Below are positions 34,847-44,148 of a DNA stretch of 64,000 bases, one piece after another (the first letter of the stretch is position 1; each line of letters begins with the position of its first letter). The stretch is from Pseudoruminococcus_B sp937901805 (GTDB lineage: Bacteria; Bacillota; Clostridia; Oscillospirales; Ruminococcaceae), in assembly GCA_963560245.1 (NCBI GenBank), contig CAUWNS010000001.1, forward strand, positions 1 through 64,000, given 5' to 3'. Under the pieces are notes generated by a model, which saw only the letters and a program-made list of their open reading frames with translations, searched no databases and was not told the DNA's origin. The translations under genes and the position numbers were made by a program.

Positions 34847-36508
34847 TTACTGAGTAAACTCGAGATTATCAAACCCGGAAGCAGTGACAATGGCGTCTTC
34901 GGTTTTTGGGAATGTCAGCTGAATCCGATCCCCCTCCCTGGTCAGAGCCAGTTCATCGCTTACCGTATAGGATACCTGGTAGATCTTTTTCGGCTGTTCG
35001 CTCAGGATAATTTTATAAACTGTATCCTCGCTGGTCATCTCGCTGGCAATGCGCAGAACCGTTCCGGTAATCTCCTCTTTTTCCTCCAGCAGATCCTCTG
35101 CCGGGGTTCCAGAAGCGCCCGCATGTCTTAAATTTGCCCGGTAGCTGTCCAGAGCAGCCTCCATCGTCTCTCCATTTCCGACAATAGAGTAATCCTCCAA
35201 AGAGACATAGGCATACTGTTTGACCAGGCCTTCTGCATCCTTGAGAGTCATAAAATAGGTCGGCTTGCCGTCAATATTTAAAATCAGCGGAAAAGTCGCG
35301 GTGTATTTCAGGTTCTGCACTTTTCCCTCTGCCGATGCCTGGGCCGCATTTTCCGTAGCGCCTGAGACTTTATAATTAAAAACCTCTTTGGTAATCATAT
35401 CCACCATCATAAAGCTGATGATACTGTCATCCGAACCAACGCTGGTCAGCCCCGTATACAGGTAGCACCTGCCATTGTTGTAGATAATGGAGTGCCCTTC
35501 AGACGCCTTGAATTTATCTTTGTTCGAAAAATTCAGAATACCGTTGATATATTCGCCGCGGTTATTGATCTGCGTCATAATAAAGCTTTCCGGCTGGATG
35601 CGATCCACCCAGGCAGGAAGGGCATCAATGGTATAGCGGTGGGTTTCCCCTGTCGTTGCATTAATAATAAGCGCTCCGGTTGCCTCAGGGAGGGCAAACC
35701 CACGCGTATTTTTATAGGTGCTGATGACCCAGTATGGATTTCCCTCATCATCAATTTCAAAGGAATAATCTGTCAGGCCGGTAAAAAATCCACCGTGAAG
35801 GCGCGCATGCCGGTTTAAATTCTGGAGCAGATATGCCCTGGGCTGGATTTTAATGTTCTTTCCATCCACATACTCGACATCCTGCATATTCGTGGCGGAA
35901 ACGGTGATATATCCCGGTGTACCGTTCAAGTTGGCAAGCCATTTGAAAAAGCCGGAATGCTCCAGGGGGACTACCCACATCAGTTTGCCGTTCACCTGCT
36001 GAATTACAGGTTCGCCGGTTTCCACCTGGCTTCCCAAAGAAGTCTTCTCGCCCAGTTTTTTGTCCGCAAGTTTTTCCGCCAAAGCTTTATCCACAATCGG
36101 GACGTTCTCAACGTCCACCACCTGGACATCCGAGCTAAATGTCCGCTCCTGCGGCTGCGTCAGCTGATCACGGTATGCCCCAAACTGAAAGAGTATGGAT
36201 GAACCGATAAAAACCACCACAACAACCGCCCAAGGGACTAATACCCCGATTTTTACAAGCTTTGAAAGGTTCTTAGTTCCATCAAAACTCAGTTCCCGCT
36301 GCCCATTGGCGCCGACAGCCAAATGGAACAGGGATCCTTTTGTTACCAGCCAGATAGCGACCGCTACAGTAATGACAATGCACCACAGGACTGCCCCATC
36401 TGAATAAAAGGGATTGAGATTTGGCGTTTCAAAGAAAAGATACCCCAAAAAGACAACAAAAGCTACAAGATACGCAATGATTCTGGTTTTCTTCACAGTA
36501 ACCCTCAT
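34847..36508 (-). CDS. Membrane protein with large external domain, unknown function
   Basis: The product has up to 553 residues; an internal GTG at 36496 with GAGGG before it may be the true start (549 residues). Three membrane helices lie at about 10-27, 40-60 and 88-108. A soluble region of about 440 residues follows, rich in beta-strand-like segments (WVVPLEHSGFFKWLANLNGT near 178). Its C-terminal 70 residues look like a small separate domain (TGTVLRIASEMTSEDTVYKI). It forms a - strand series with two other membrane genes upstream but 162 bases separate it from them. I recognise no family or catalytic motif. Confidence 0.75.
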   Translation of the reverse strand: MRVTVKKTRIIAYLVAFVVFLGYLFFETPNLNPFYSDGAVLWCIVITVAVAIWLVTKGSLFHLAVGANGQRELSFDGTKNLSKLVKIGVLVPWAVVVVVFIGSSILFQFGAYRDQLTQPQERTFSSDVQVVDVENVPIVDKALAEKLADKKLGEKTSLGSQVETGEPVIQQVNGKLMWVVPLEHSGFFKWLANLNGTPGYITVSATNMQDVEYVDGKNIKIQPRAYLLQNLNRHARLHGGFFTGLTDYSFEIDDEGNPYWVISTYKNTRGFALPEATGALIINATTGETHRYTIDALPAWVDRIQPESFIMTQINNRGEYINGILNFSNKDKFKASEGHSIIYNNGRCYLYTGLTSVGSDDSIISFMMVDMITKEVFNYKVSGATENAAQASAEGKVQNLKYTATFPLILNIDGKPTYFMTLKDAEGLVKQYAYVSLEDYSIVGNGETMEAALDSYRANLRHAGASGTPAEDLLEEKEEITGTVLRIASEMTSEDTVYKIILSEQPKKIYQVSYTVSDELALTREGDRIQLTFPKTEDAIVTASGFDNLEFTQ

Positions 36509-36670
36509 TTCGCCGCATCAGGCTATACGGCAGATATTCAGCTTTCCCCGCGCCTGATCCGGGGCATTCGGTTTTCAAATATCGTTTTACCGAAATTTAT
36601 TTTAGTATACCAGACAAATTGTAAATTTTCAGTCGGATTCATAAAAAATTCACGATTCTCGCCGCATTCT

Positions 36671-36970
36671 TTATATCCTCTTTATACGTTTCCTTCTACC
36701 GCGTAACACAACCGCCCAAAAAACCCAGGCCAGCAGGCTCAGCACGCTCAAAATCACCGCATAACGGTAAGTACCTGCATAAAGGCCGCCAAGCGTACTG
36801 TGCACTGTGAAAATGTTCAGCCCGCTCACCCCAATCAAAGCGGCAACGGTATAAACGCATAACCCAATTGTCAGTAAAGCAAGAACCAATCTGATGAAAA
36901 AAGCCGGACGGAATTTTCGCTGGTGATCCGTTTTCACAGACGGCTCATGATTTTGATCCCTATGATTCAC
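36671..36970 (-). CDS. Small membrane protein, unknown function
   Basis: This 99-residue product starts at GTG 36970, with AAGGGGAT about eight bases upstream, and overlaps the preceding gene by 11 bases. A charged N-terminus is followed by two membrane helices (about 25-50 and 67-90) and a very basic tail GRRKRIKRI. The overlap suggests it is made with the larger membrane protein encoded just before it. No family is recognised. Confidence 0.65.
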   Translation of the reverse strand: MNHRDQNHEPSVKTDHQRKFRPAFFIRLVLALLTIGLCVYTVAALIGVSGLNIFTVHSTLGGLYAGTYRYAVILSVLSLLAWVFWAVVLRGRRKRIKRI

Positions 36971-38402
36971 TGCCAGTATCCCCTTCCATTTGCTCGCTCA
37001 GCACGCACCGGGAAACAAACTGCGCAAAAGACTCTCCTAAAGTGCCGGTACCCATTGGCATACAAGACATATCCCCCTGCATGACAAGCAGACGGCTGAG
37101 TTTTTCAAGTTTCTGATTGTCTACCGATTCCCCTTCCTGTACATTTTTTCTCAAAGCATACAGGGATGCGGACACCTGTTTCAATGGGGAATCCAAGGCA
37201 AGGTGACCATTCGCCTCAATGACACGCAGGACATAATTTTCCGCTTTTTCTTCCTGCCCCATTGCATAGTAGAGTTTGGCCCTTGCCAAATCGCCGAGCC
37301 CGGTATTATCCCCAAACCACCCTGTTTTGATTGTCAGATAATGAATGCCCCGATACCCGGGAACATAAACTGCTTTGTCATAGTATTCCTGCTGTTTTTC
37401 CTGCTGCTCTGCAAGCGTCCGGGCGAGTTTGTCCCGCTTTTTCTCCGAAGTCTCCGCTGCCAGTTTCACCTGCGTCTCCTCCGCCTTTTGCCCATACTGG
37501 CGCGATTTGACATAATAACCATAGGCCTCGTCGTCCTCTTTGTCGATTTCCGCCGTATTTCCATGGTTGGCAAATAAATCCTGTGCAATCAGCTCCGTAT
37601 AGAGTACCCGGTTTTCCAAGCTATCCTGCTGGGTCACCAGTTCTGTTGCTAATTTTTGGGAATAATCCGGATTCCCCAAAAAATAGTTATACCCCACCTT
37701 TAAGCGCATGATGTTCGTATCGTGCGGATAGCTTGTCTGATAGGAACCAATCTTTTCGCTCACGTTATCCCCGCTTGGTTCGATCCCTGCCGACGGATAA
37801 ATCTCTGCAAAAACATCCCGCTCAATATCGTAGTATTCTTCGCAGCGCTGAGAATCTTTCGGGGTGATGGGCAGCGTCTTCTTTGTCTGAGTGGCCGCGC
37901 TTTTAAATTCTGCACGGCGCCCCTGCGGATCGGAAGGATAGTTTTCCGCCAATCTCCGGATTTCCTGAATCACCTGCTGATTCTGTTTAGACTGTTTCTT
38001 TTCAAATTCCACTACATCCAAATACTGAGTGGCCTGTGCAGTATCCCCATTTAAAATACTGAGCAGGGCGGAAGCGCAGGTGTTCTGAAAAGTGTACCCA
38101 CTTTTCCCCAGCGCCTCATAGAGATGGGGAATCGCCACATCTTCTCTGCTTTCTTCCAATGCCAGGAGAGCCAGATACGTATCTGTATTGGCACTGGAGA
38201 CAGTATCCCGAATTGCCTTGATTCCAAGCAGGGAGCAAATAAGAATCACAACCACTGCAATTCCCACAAGCAGATGGGTACGTTTATTCAAGATCTTTTT
38301 CTTCCCCCGAAACTTCACAGCTGCAATAAGATATCCCGCAGCAAATAGAAGCGTAAGGACAACCAACATCCATAAAAAGATTGTCAAAAAGGATTCCCCC
38401 AA
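36960..38402 (-). CDS. Two-helix membrane protein with repeat-like soluble domain
   Basis: The 480-residue frame starts at TTG 38402; TTG 38387 with GGGGGAA before it is an alternative. Membrane helices lie at about 6-27 and 45-62. The remaining 400 residues are helical and TPR-like (LALLALEESREDVAIPHLYE near 78; ARAKLYYAMGQEEKAENYVL near 393), with a charged coiled-coil-like stretch rich in K and Q near 310-340. It may be a scaffold of a membrane complex with the next small protein. Function is unknown. Confidence 0.7.
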   Translation of the reverse strand: MGESFLTIFLWMLVVLTLLFAAGYLIAAVKFRGKKKILNKRTHLLVGIAVVVILICSLLGIKAIRDTVSSANTDTYLALLALEESREDVAIPHLYEALGKSGYTFQNTCASALLSILNGDTAQATQYLDVVEFEKKQSKQNQQVIQEIRRLAENYPSDPQGRRAEFKSAATQTKKTLPITPKDSQRCEEYYDIERDVFAEIYPSAGIEPSGDNVSEKIGSYQTSYPHDTNIMRLKVGYNYFLGNPDYSQKLATELVTQQDSLENRVLYTELIAQDLFANHGNTAEIDKEDDEAYGYYVKSRQYGQKAEETQVKLAAETSEKKRDKLARTLAEQQEKQQEYYDKAVYVPGYRGIHYLTIKTGWFGDNTGLGDLARAKLYYAMGQEEKAENYVLRVIEANGHLALDSPLKQVSASLYALRKNVQEGESVDNQKLEKLSRLLVMQGDMSCMPMGTGTLGESFAQFVSRCVLSEQMEGDTGSES

Positions 38403-38410
38403 TCCATACA

Positions 38411-38430
38411 GTCGGTTTCTGTCGGTTTCT
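38411..38430. repeat. Tandem 10-bp duplication in a 5' leader
   Basis: GTCGGTTTCT occurs twice head to tail immediately upstream of the gene starting at 38402. It may alter leader structure or simply be a slippage product. Confidence 0.8.
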
Positions 38431-38474
38431 GATGTACTAACTATAGCAAATCAGTCCGCTTTTGTACAGACAAA

Positions 38475-38505
38475 AAAACCGGCACGCCCTTGTTTTGCGC
38501 ACCGG
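38475..38505 (-). terminator. Terminator of rlmH
   Basis: On the - strand CCGGTGCGC pairs with GCGTGCCGG (nine pairs, two G-T) and is followed by seven T. It lies just after the rlmH stop at 38514. Confidence 0.75.
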
Positions 38506-38513
38506 ACTGGTTT

Positions 38514-38996
38514 TTATTTATGGTATTTGGAACCCGATGAAATCATAAAGGCACGGTAAATCTGTTCCAAAAGCATTACCCTGGCTAGCTGATGGGGGAA
38601 AGTCATCTTTGACATGGACAGTCTCTGTTTCCCGGCCTGTTTTACCGCATCGGCAAGCCCATAAGAACCGCCGATCACAAAAGACACCGTACTATACCCT
38701 TCTACCGCCGCCTGTTCCAAAAGTTTGGAAAACCCAATGGAATCCATCTGCTTGCCCTCAATACACATGGGGAGCAGATAAGCTTTTGCAGGGATTTTGG
38801 CCAGCAGCCGTTTTCCTTCCGCCTCCACCACCGAGGCAATTTCCGCTTCCCCGGCGCGGTCCTGGAGACGCTGCTCCGGCAGTTCCAAAATTTCCAAACG
38901 GCAAAATGGTTTTAGTCGTTTGAGGTATTCCTCCAAAGCTTCCTTCCAGTACTTCTCTTTTAATGTGCCAATACACACAACCTGCACTGTCAACAT
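38514..38996 (-). CDS. rlmH: 23S rRNA pseudouridine-1915 N3-methyltransferase
   Basis: The 160-residue SPOUT methyltransferase has VSFVIGGSYGLADAVK near residue 104 and the C-terminal TFPHQLARVMLLEQIYRA, typical of RlmH. It methylates pseudouridine 1915 in helix 69 of 23S rRNA on assembled ribosomes. It follows the yycJ-type gene by 15 bases, a frequent pairing in Firmicutes. Length is normal. Confidence 0.95.
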   Translation of the reverse strand: MLTVQVVCIGTLKEKYWKEALEEYLKRLKPFCRLEILELPEQRLQDRAGEAEIASVVEAEGKRLLAKIPAKAYLLPMCIEGKQMDSIGFSKLLEQAAVEGYSTVSFVIGGSYGLADAVKQAGKQRLSMSKMTFPHQLARVMLLEQIYRAFMISSGSKYHK

Positions 38997-39011
38997 CCAT
39001 GAACCCTCCGC

Positions 39012-39800
39012 TCAAAAAACCATGATCTGTGCAGGAAATTCCCGCGGGGCAACTTGGAGCAGATAGTCAAAATTTTCTTTTGCCCCAATCTCCCGCAGAC
39101 TGGATTTCGTGTGCTCATAGGCAAGCTGCGGAAGATTATTTTCCCTGCTTAAGTGCGCCAAAAACACCCGGTTTGTCCCCGTCTTTACTAATTCCGACAC
39201 CTGCACCGCGCAGTCATCATTGGAAAGGTGCCCTTGTCTGCCCTTTATCCGCTGTTTTAAAAAATAAGGGTATGTACCGCTTTCCAGCATCCGGACGTCA
39301 TAATTGGATTCCAGCATGACAAGATGCGCCCCCAGGATATGCTCGCGTACTTCCTGAGTAATATAGCCGAGATCCGTTGCAATCGCAAGCGTACGGGAAT
39401 CCCCGGTTTCAAACCGGAATCCCATACTGTCAACTGCATCGTGAGGAGTATGAAACGGCGTAACCTTCATCCCCGCGATTACATTTTCCGGCTGCAATTC
39501 TATCAACCGGCAATCTGCGGCAACGCTATCGTTTTGCTCAAGAAAACTCAAAACCGGAGCAGAGGAATAGACAGGCACCTTCAGGCGTTTTGTCAAGACC
39601 CTTAGCCCTTTGATATGGTCAGAATGCTCGTGAGTGATCAAAATTCCACGGATAATTTCCTGAGGGATTTCCCGTGCAGCCAAGGCATCCAGGATTTTTT
39701 TACAGCTCACCCCGGCGTCCACCAGAAGGCCTTCTTCCGCATTCCCTACAAAGCTGCTGTTCCCGGAGCTGCCACTAAACAGCGGGCAAAATCTCGCCAT
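39012..39800 (-). CDS. yycJ: Metallo-beta-lactamase-fold hydrolase of the YycJ/WalJ family
   Basis: ATG 39800 after GGAGGG gives 262 residues; the longer open frame is not supported. The N-terminus ARFCPLFSGSSGNSSFV and the metal motif THEHSDH (about residue 56) define the family. FHTPHDA near 115 and LESNYD near 163 are further metal-site elements. In Bacillus the homologue is encoded with the WalRK system and affects cell-wall/DNA processes; its substrate is not settled. Here the neighbours are murA upstream and rlmH downstream. Confidence 0.88.
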   Translation of the reverse strand: MARFCPLFSGSSGNSSFVGNAEEGLLVDAGVSCKKILDALAAREIPQEIIRGILITHEHSDHIKGLRVLTKRLKVPVYSSAPVLSFLEQNDSVAADCRLIELQPENVIAGMKVTPFHTPHDAVDSMGFRFETGDSRTLAIATDLGYITQEVREHILGAHLVMLESNYDVRMLESGTYPYFLKQRIKGRQGHLSNDDCAVQVSELVKTGTNRVFLAHLSRENNLPQLAYEHTKSSLREIGAKENFDYLLQVAPREFPAQIMVF

Positions 39801-39814
39801 GTTCTTCCCTCCTA

Positions 39815-39851
39815 TAAAAAAGCCGTGCGCTATTCCTCCATAGCTCACGGC
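39815..39851 (-). terminator. Terminator of murA
   Basis: A 12-bp stem with one mismatch (about 39822-39833 with 39840-39851) is followed on the - strand by a T run. It lies between the murA stop and the yycJ-type start, so yycJ-rlmH may depend on read-through. Confidence 0.7.
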
Positions 39852-39869
39852 CCTTCCGTCTCAGATCTT

Positions 39870-41162
39870 TTACAGTGCCTGTGCAATATGCATATCATCC
39901 GGGATATCAATCTCCCTGATATCCGCTCCCAGGGACTTCAGCTTTTCACAGATATTCTCATATCCGCGCTGGATATGGTAGATATCCTCGATTTCTGTGA
40001 CACCTGTTGCAGTCAATGCCGCAATAATCAATGCAGCGCCGGCACGCAGATCCGTCGCCTTAACCGGTGCAGCAGTAAACCCATTCGGATTGCCTTCGAT
40101 GACTGCAACTTTTCCATCCACAGAGATATTCGCGCCCATCCTGCGCAACTGATCCACATAACGGAACCGGTTATCCCATACGCTTTCCGTTACAATGCTG
40201 GTGCCCTCCGCCAAACAGAGCAATACCGCCACCTGAGGCTGCATATCCGTCGGAAACCCGGGATGCGGCATAGTTTTAATATTGGCTTTGATCAGGTTCC
40301 CCGTACGGGAGACGCGGATCGAATCGTCGTATTCCTCTACATCTACGCCCATTTTAACCAGTTTCGCCGTAATGGATTCCAAGTGTTTTGGAATCACATT
40401 TTTAATTAAGACATCCCCCTTTGTTGCTGCCGCCGCAACCATAAAGGTGCCTGCTTCAATCTGATCCGGAATAATCGAATAAGTTGTTCCTTTCAAGGAA
40501 TCCACGCCATGGATTTTAATCACATCAGTGCCGGCGCCGCGGACATCCGCACCCATGGAGTTCAAAAAGTTCGCAAGATCCACCACATGGGGTTCTTTTG
40601 CAGCATTTTCAATAACAGTAAGCCCCTTGGCTTTCACACTTGCCAACATGATATTAATTGTCGCACCAACAGATGCCATGTCCAAATAGATCTGGCTGCC
40701 GACCAACAGATCCGCATGCGCATCGATCATTCCGCCCTTTTCCAAAGAAATTTCTGTACCAAGGGCTTCAAAACCTTTCAGATGCTGATCAATGGGACGC
40801 ACCCCCAAATCACATCCGCCCGGCATGGAGACGCACGCTTTATTAAAACGCCCCAGCAAAGCGCCCAGAAAATAGCTGGAAGCGCGCAGCTGGCGGGCCA
40901 GTTCATAGGGGACTGTTGATTTAGCAACATGCCGGGTATCAATCATAACGGTAGACTTATCCAGCATCCGAACCCGTGCACCCAGGCATTCCAAAGTCTG
41001 CAAAAGGGTTGTGACATCACTGATATTGGGGACGTTCTCTATAATACAGGTGTCCTGCGCAAGCAAAGTAGCCGGCAGAATTGCCACAACCGCGTTTTTG
41101 GCCCCGCTGATTGTAACCTCTCCTGTCAGATGCGCTCCACCATGAACAACATATTTTTCCAA
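39870..41162 (-). CDS. murA: UDP-N-acetylglucosamine 1-carboxyvinyltransferase
   Basis: This 430-residue enzyme begins peptidoglycan precursor synthesis by adding enolpyruvate to UDP-GlcNAc. VTISGAKNAVVAILPA near residue 16 holds the Lys-Asn pair. SMPGGCDLGVRPID near 112 keeps the active-site Cys that fosfomycin attacks. The HPGFPTDMQPQ segment is near 304. The start is TTG 41162 after AGGAGA. It is transcribed from a near-consensus promoter about 145 bases upstream. Firmicutes often have two copies; which paralogue this is cannot be told here. Confidence 0.95.
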   Translation of the reverse strand: MEKYVVHGGAHLTGEVTISGAKNAVVAILPATLLAQDTCIIENVPNISDVTTLLQTLECLGARVRMLDKSTVMIDTRHVAKSTVPYELARQLRASSYFLGALLGRFNKACVSMPGGCDLGVRPIDQHLKGFEALGTEISLEKGGMIDAHADLLVGSQIYLDMASVGATINIMLASVKAKGLTVIENAAKEPHVVDLANFLNSMGADVRGAGTDVIKIHGVDSLKGTTYSIIPDQIEAGTFMVAAAATKGDVLIKNVIPKHLESITAKLVKMGVDVEEYDDSIRVSRTGNLIKANIKTMPHPGFPTDMQPQVAVLLCLAEGTSIVTESVWDNRFRYVDQLRRMGANISVDGKVAVIEGNPNGFTAAPVKATDLRAGAALIIAALTATGVTEIEDIYHIQRGYENICEKLKSLGADIREIDIPDDMHIAQAL

Positions 41163-41306
41163 GGCTGTACTCTCCTTTACAGGCGTTTTCTTTCCATAAT
41201 TTCGAAGGAAAAATTATGTAATCCCATTCGCTTTTCTCGCCGTACAATCTATAGTATTTACAAGTAATTTCAAAATAATTATGTGAATTAAAAGACCAGT
41301 ATTTGT
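41163..41306 (-). other. Long 5' leader of murA
   Basis: About 140 bases separate the promoter and the TTG start. A small hairpin (CATAATTT and AAATTATG, about 41196-41220 on the + strand numbering) is present. No ORF or recognised riboswitch was seen. Confidence 0.4.
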
Positions 41307-41334
41307 ATTATAACATTCCTGCTATAAATGTCAA
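41307..41334 (-). promoter_or_regulatory. Near-consensus promoter of murA
   Basis: On the - strand perfect TTGACA (41329-41334) and TATAAT (41307-41312) are 16 bp apart. Confidence 0.85.
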
Positions 41335-41512
41335 AGCGAATTCACAAAATTATTTTACATTTTTTTCTCAATTTGCACAAGTATATTTTTACAGACGGAG
41401 CAACTATTTTTGATTTTCAATTTATTTTTGATTGCTGGAAACAAAATTCCACTACAGAGTTTCCGTACTGACGGCATGATGCTGAACCGTCAACGTTTCG
41501 TACGCAAATCCT

Positions 41513-41551
41513 AAAAAAAGCCCTTGTGCATATAACATGCACAAGGGCTTT
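41513..41551 (-). terminator. Terminator of the M23 peptidase gene
   Basis: A perfect 14-bp stem (41517-41530 with 41538-41551) is followed on the - strand by a run of T, 11 bases after the stop codon. The 180 bases between it and the murA promoter are A+T rich and hold nothing I can identify. Confidence 0.85.
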
Positions 41552-41561
41552 GCGCCAATCC

Positions 41562-43385
41562 TTATCTGCCTGTCCCAATATAGCTGACAGGGTTTACTTT
41601 ATAACCGTTGAGAATGATTTCAAAATGGCAGTGGTTTCCAAACGCATTTCCGGTCTGCCCCACAGCAGCAATCTGCTGTCCCTGGCTGACCCTTTGACCT
41701 GGATAAACATAGACTGCACTGTTGTGCGCATACAGTGTCTGGACGCCATTTCCGTGATCAATTACAACATAGTTTCCATAACCATAGTTCCAACCATAGT
41801 TTGTCGCTGTCACAACGGTCCCAGAGTCTGCCGCATAAACAGCTGATCCAGCGCCTGCGGCAATGTCCATCCCCGTATGTCCGTAATACTCACCGTAACC
41901 ACAGCTGTAGTAACCGCCTGCCACCGGCCAAATAAACCGACCGCTGCCAGTGGTAGTAATTGCACCCGTATAGGTGCTTGAACCGCGGGAAGTATAAACC
42001 GGCTTTTCCTTTGTACCAACCAAAATCACCTTATTGACCGGTTTTTTTGTTGTGGTAACAGTATCCCTGCTGCGTCCTGTTTCCACTCCGTTGACATAGG
42101 TTACCTTACCCACAATCAGGCGTTCGCCTTCCTGGCCCTCCGTCTGCACTTCGGTTTCGCCCTCGTAATAGCTGCCGGACTCTTCTTCTACCGTCTGGTA
42201 GGCGATTTCCTCAGTCCAGCTTTCAACACGGGCAACCTGAACACTGAGATAGGGCACGGAACTTGCAACTTTCAGAGTTTCCCCAGGATACATCTTATCC
42301 TGAAGATCCCCCCCGCCGTTGATTGCCTGTAATTCCTTAAAAGGAACCCCAACCTTATCGGCAATTAAAGAGGGGGCGTCGCCCTCCTGTACAACATAGG
42401 TGCGCTCTTCCGAAATATTGGAATTAATCAGGGATTCTATTTTTTCATACGGAATCACACTTGCCACAGAGTAAAGCCCGTTTTTCACTTCAACATCCCG
42501 TACAAAAGAAACCTCCTCATTTTCCGCGCCGGTCCGGTAGGAGGCCAGCTTGGTATCCAAAGCGTCCTGAAGTTCTTGTCCTTCCGTCACCGCGCCGACA
42601 AAGCTCCCATCAATATATAATCCGCTTGCCTGGGTGATTTCACTGCCGGAAGAGGCAATTAATGTATTGCACAGGGTATCTACATCGATCAACTCTTCAG
42701 AACTGGGGACAGCTGCAATGGTATAAACCGGGGCAAGTTCAAGCTTTTCCTCGCCTTCCTGGTAGATGACACGATCATTCATCATGCTCTGCGCATCATC
42801 AAAGACAGATTCGCTTTGAATATAGCCGACGGTTGTTCCATCATATTCTACCTGCAATGCATACTGAACATTCAATTGGGAATGGATGGTATACACCAAA
42901 ACCCCGATAGCAATCACTGGGGCAATGTAGTTGAGGGCGCGGCAGCAATAGGAAAACCCTTTTTTGCCGCCTGCACGGCAATACACTCCAATTTGCCTGA
43001 CAAAAGCAGCCGATCCCTGCGCCTTTGCCTCTTTTAAATCCGCAATGACGCGATCCCGCTTCTGAACAAACAATTCCGCTGTACGCAGCGCTTGCTTAGG
43101 AGCCTTGTCCACCTTTTTTACAGCACGCTTTTCCGCCAAAGCGATAAAACGCGCATACGCTTCCGTTTTACATTTCGCAAAACGATACAGATAAAGCTTT
43201 TTTAACCGTTTTGCAGTACGTACTAGTTTGATTCCTGTGTATAAAGATAAATCATAGATTTTATTTGAAATTGTAGTAGCAAACTGCATCGTTTTACCCA
43301 TCACTTTTGACAGCACAGAATTGGGTTCAAATTCCTGCTTTTCAGCAGGTCTCTGCTGTGCTTCTTCGTTTTGGCTACGAGCCAT
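41562..43385 (-). CDS. Cell-wall M23 metallopeptidase with LysM and G5 domains
   Basis: ATG 43385 after GGGAG gives 607 residues. A basic cytoplasmic part of about 150 residues precedes one membrane helix (near 155-175). Outside the membrane come a mixed region, a LysM-like domain (RTYVVQEGDAPSLIADKVGV near 335), a G5 domain (VARVESWTEEIAYQTVEEES then VGKVTYVNGVETGR, about 385-460) and a C-terminal M23 LytM domain. The zinc motifs are HTGMD (near 512) and HCHFE near 588. It should cut peptide bridges of peptidoglycan. The long N-terminal cytoplasmic part is uncommon in this architecture. Confidence 0.88.
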   Translation of the reverse strand: MARSQNEEAQQRPAEKQEFEPNSVLSKVMGKTMQFATTISNKIYDLSLYTGIKLVRTAKRLKKLYLYRFAKCKTEAYARFIALAEKRAVKKVDKAPKQALRTAELFVQKRDRVIADLKEAKAQGSAAFVRQIGVYCRAGGKKGFSYCCRALNYIAPVIAIGVLVYTIHSQLNVQYALQVEYDGTTVGYIQSESVFDDAQSMMNDRVIYQEGEEKLELAPVYTIAAVPSSEELIDVDTLCNTLIASSGSEITQASGLYIDGSFVGAVTEGQELQDALDTKLASYRTGAENEEVSFVRDVEVKNGLYSVASVIPYEKIESLINSNISEERTYVVQEGDAPSLIADKVGVPFKELQAINGGGDLQDKMYPGETLKVASSVPYLSVQVARVESWTEEIAYQTVEEESGSYYEGETEVQTEGQEGERLIVGKVTYVNGVETGRSRDTVTTTKKPVNKVILVGTKEKPVYTSRGSSTYTGAITTTGSGRFIWPVAGGYYSCGYGEYYGHTGMDIAAGAGSAVYAADSGTVVTATNYGWNYGYGNYVVIDHGNGVQTLYAHNSAVYVYPGQRVSQGQQIAAVGQTGNAFGNHCHFEIILNGYKVNPVSYIGTGR

Positions 43386-43692
43386 TGCATCAACTCCCTT
43401 CATCAATCTATCTTCTGTATCCAGGCTTTTTGAGAAAAACCACAGTCCCTATTATACTCATTTTCAGAAAAAAGGCAATGACTTTCACGAAACCTTCATT
43501 TGTCAAGAGATATTTATGCTAAAAAAACACTTTTTCAGCATAAATATTTAGCTTATTTGATGAGTAAAATGGAGATTTTTTCTAAAACAAGTAAAATATA
43601 TTTAGAAGAAACAAACCCTATTTTTCTGTTTCTCCCATCACAGAAAATGCATAATTTCCTGCATCCGAAGCCATTTTCCGATTCCAAAACTG
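43386..43692. other. A+T-rich intergenic region
   Basis: About 300 bases carry no supported gene. An inverted repeat (TTTATGCT and AGCATAAA, about 43513-43546) may be a weak terminator or regulatory site. The promoter of the M23 gene should lie here but no good consensus was found. Confidence 0.4.
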
Positions 43693-44148
43693 TTATTTAA
43701 GAGTATTTTCCCATACCCCATGTTCCGAATGAAGATAGACTTCGCTGAGGGAATCTTCTAAAAAGACACGGAGCATGTAGTCCATTCCAGGGGCAAGCCG
43801 GCTCTTTTTCATCTCGTCCAAACGCATCCAAAAAACCTTCCCTTCTTCTGAGGAAGAGAGCTCCCCATCAAAAACATCCGCTTTATAGAAAAGGACAACC
43901 GCTCTGGTCTGTGCATCCTCCATCCACTGCTTCATGCCGCACAAAACCGGATGATAGACAGTAAATCCCGTCTCCTCCCGCATTTCCCGGATTACAGAAT
44001 CCACAAAGGATTCTCCCGGCTCCACATGGCTGCCCGGGAAAGTGATTCCGCCCCAGATTGGGTCTTTTCTGTCCAATACAAGGACATTGCCCCGTCTGTC
44101 GGACAGCATACACATATTCATTAAAATTGCCTTTTCCCGTTCTCTCAC
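43693..44148 (-). CDS. Nudix hydrolase (MutT-like)
   Basis: GTG 44148 with GGGAGG upstream gives 151 residues; a TTG 51 bases earlier lacks a ribosome site. The Nudix box runs GSHVEPGESFVDSVIREM then REETGF, with all the glutamates of the consensus. Such enzymes hydrolyse nucleoside diphosphates linked to other groups; the short form with RGNVLVLDR at the start resembles 8-oxo-dGTPases. It is a single gene. Substrate is uncertain. Confidence 0.85.
   Translation of the reverse strand: MREREKAILMNMCMLSDRRGNVLVLDRKDPIWGGITFPGSHVEPGESFVDSVIREMREETGFTVYHPVLCGMKQWMEDAQTRAVVLFYKADVFDGELSSSEEGKVFWMRLDEMKKSRLAPGMDYMLRVFLEDSLSEVYLHSEHGVWENTLK

Noticed and set aside
41466..41492. Short hairpin (TGACGG and CCGTCA) between murA and the M23 gene
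   Set aside because: Six pairs with a long loop and no T tract; too weak to call.
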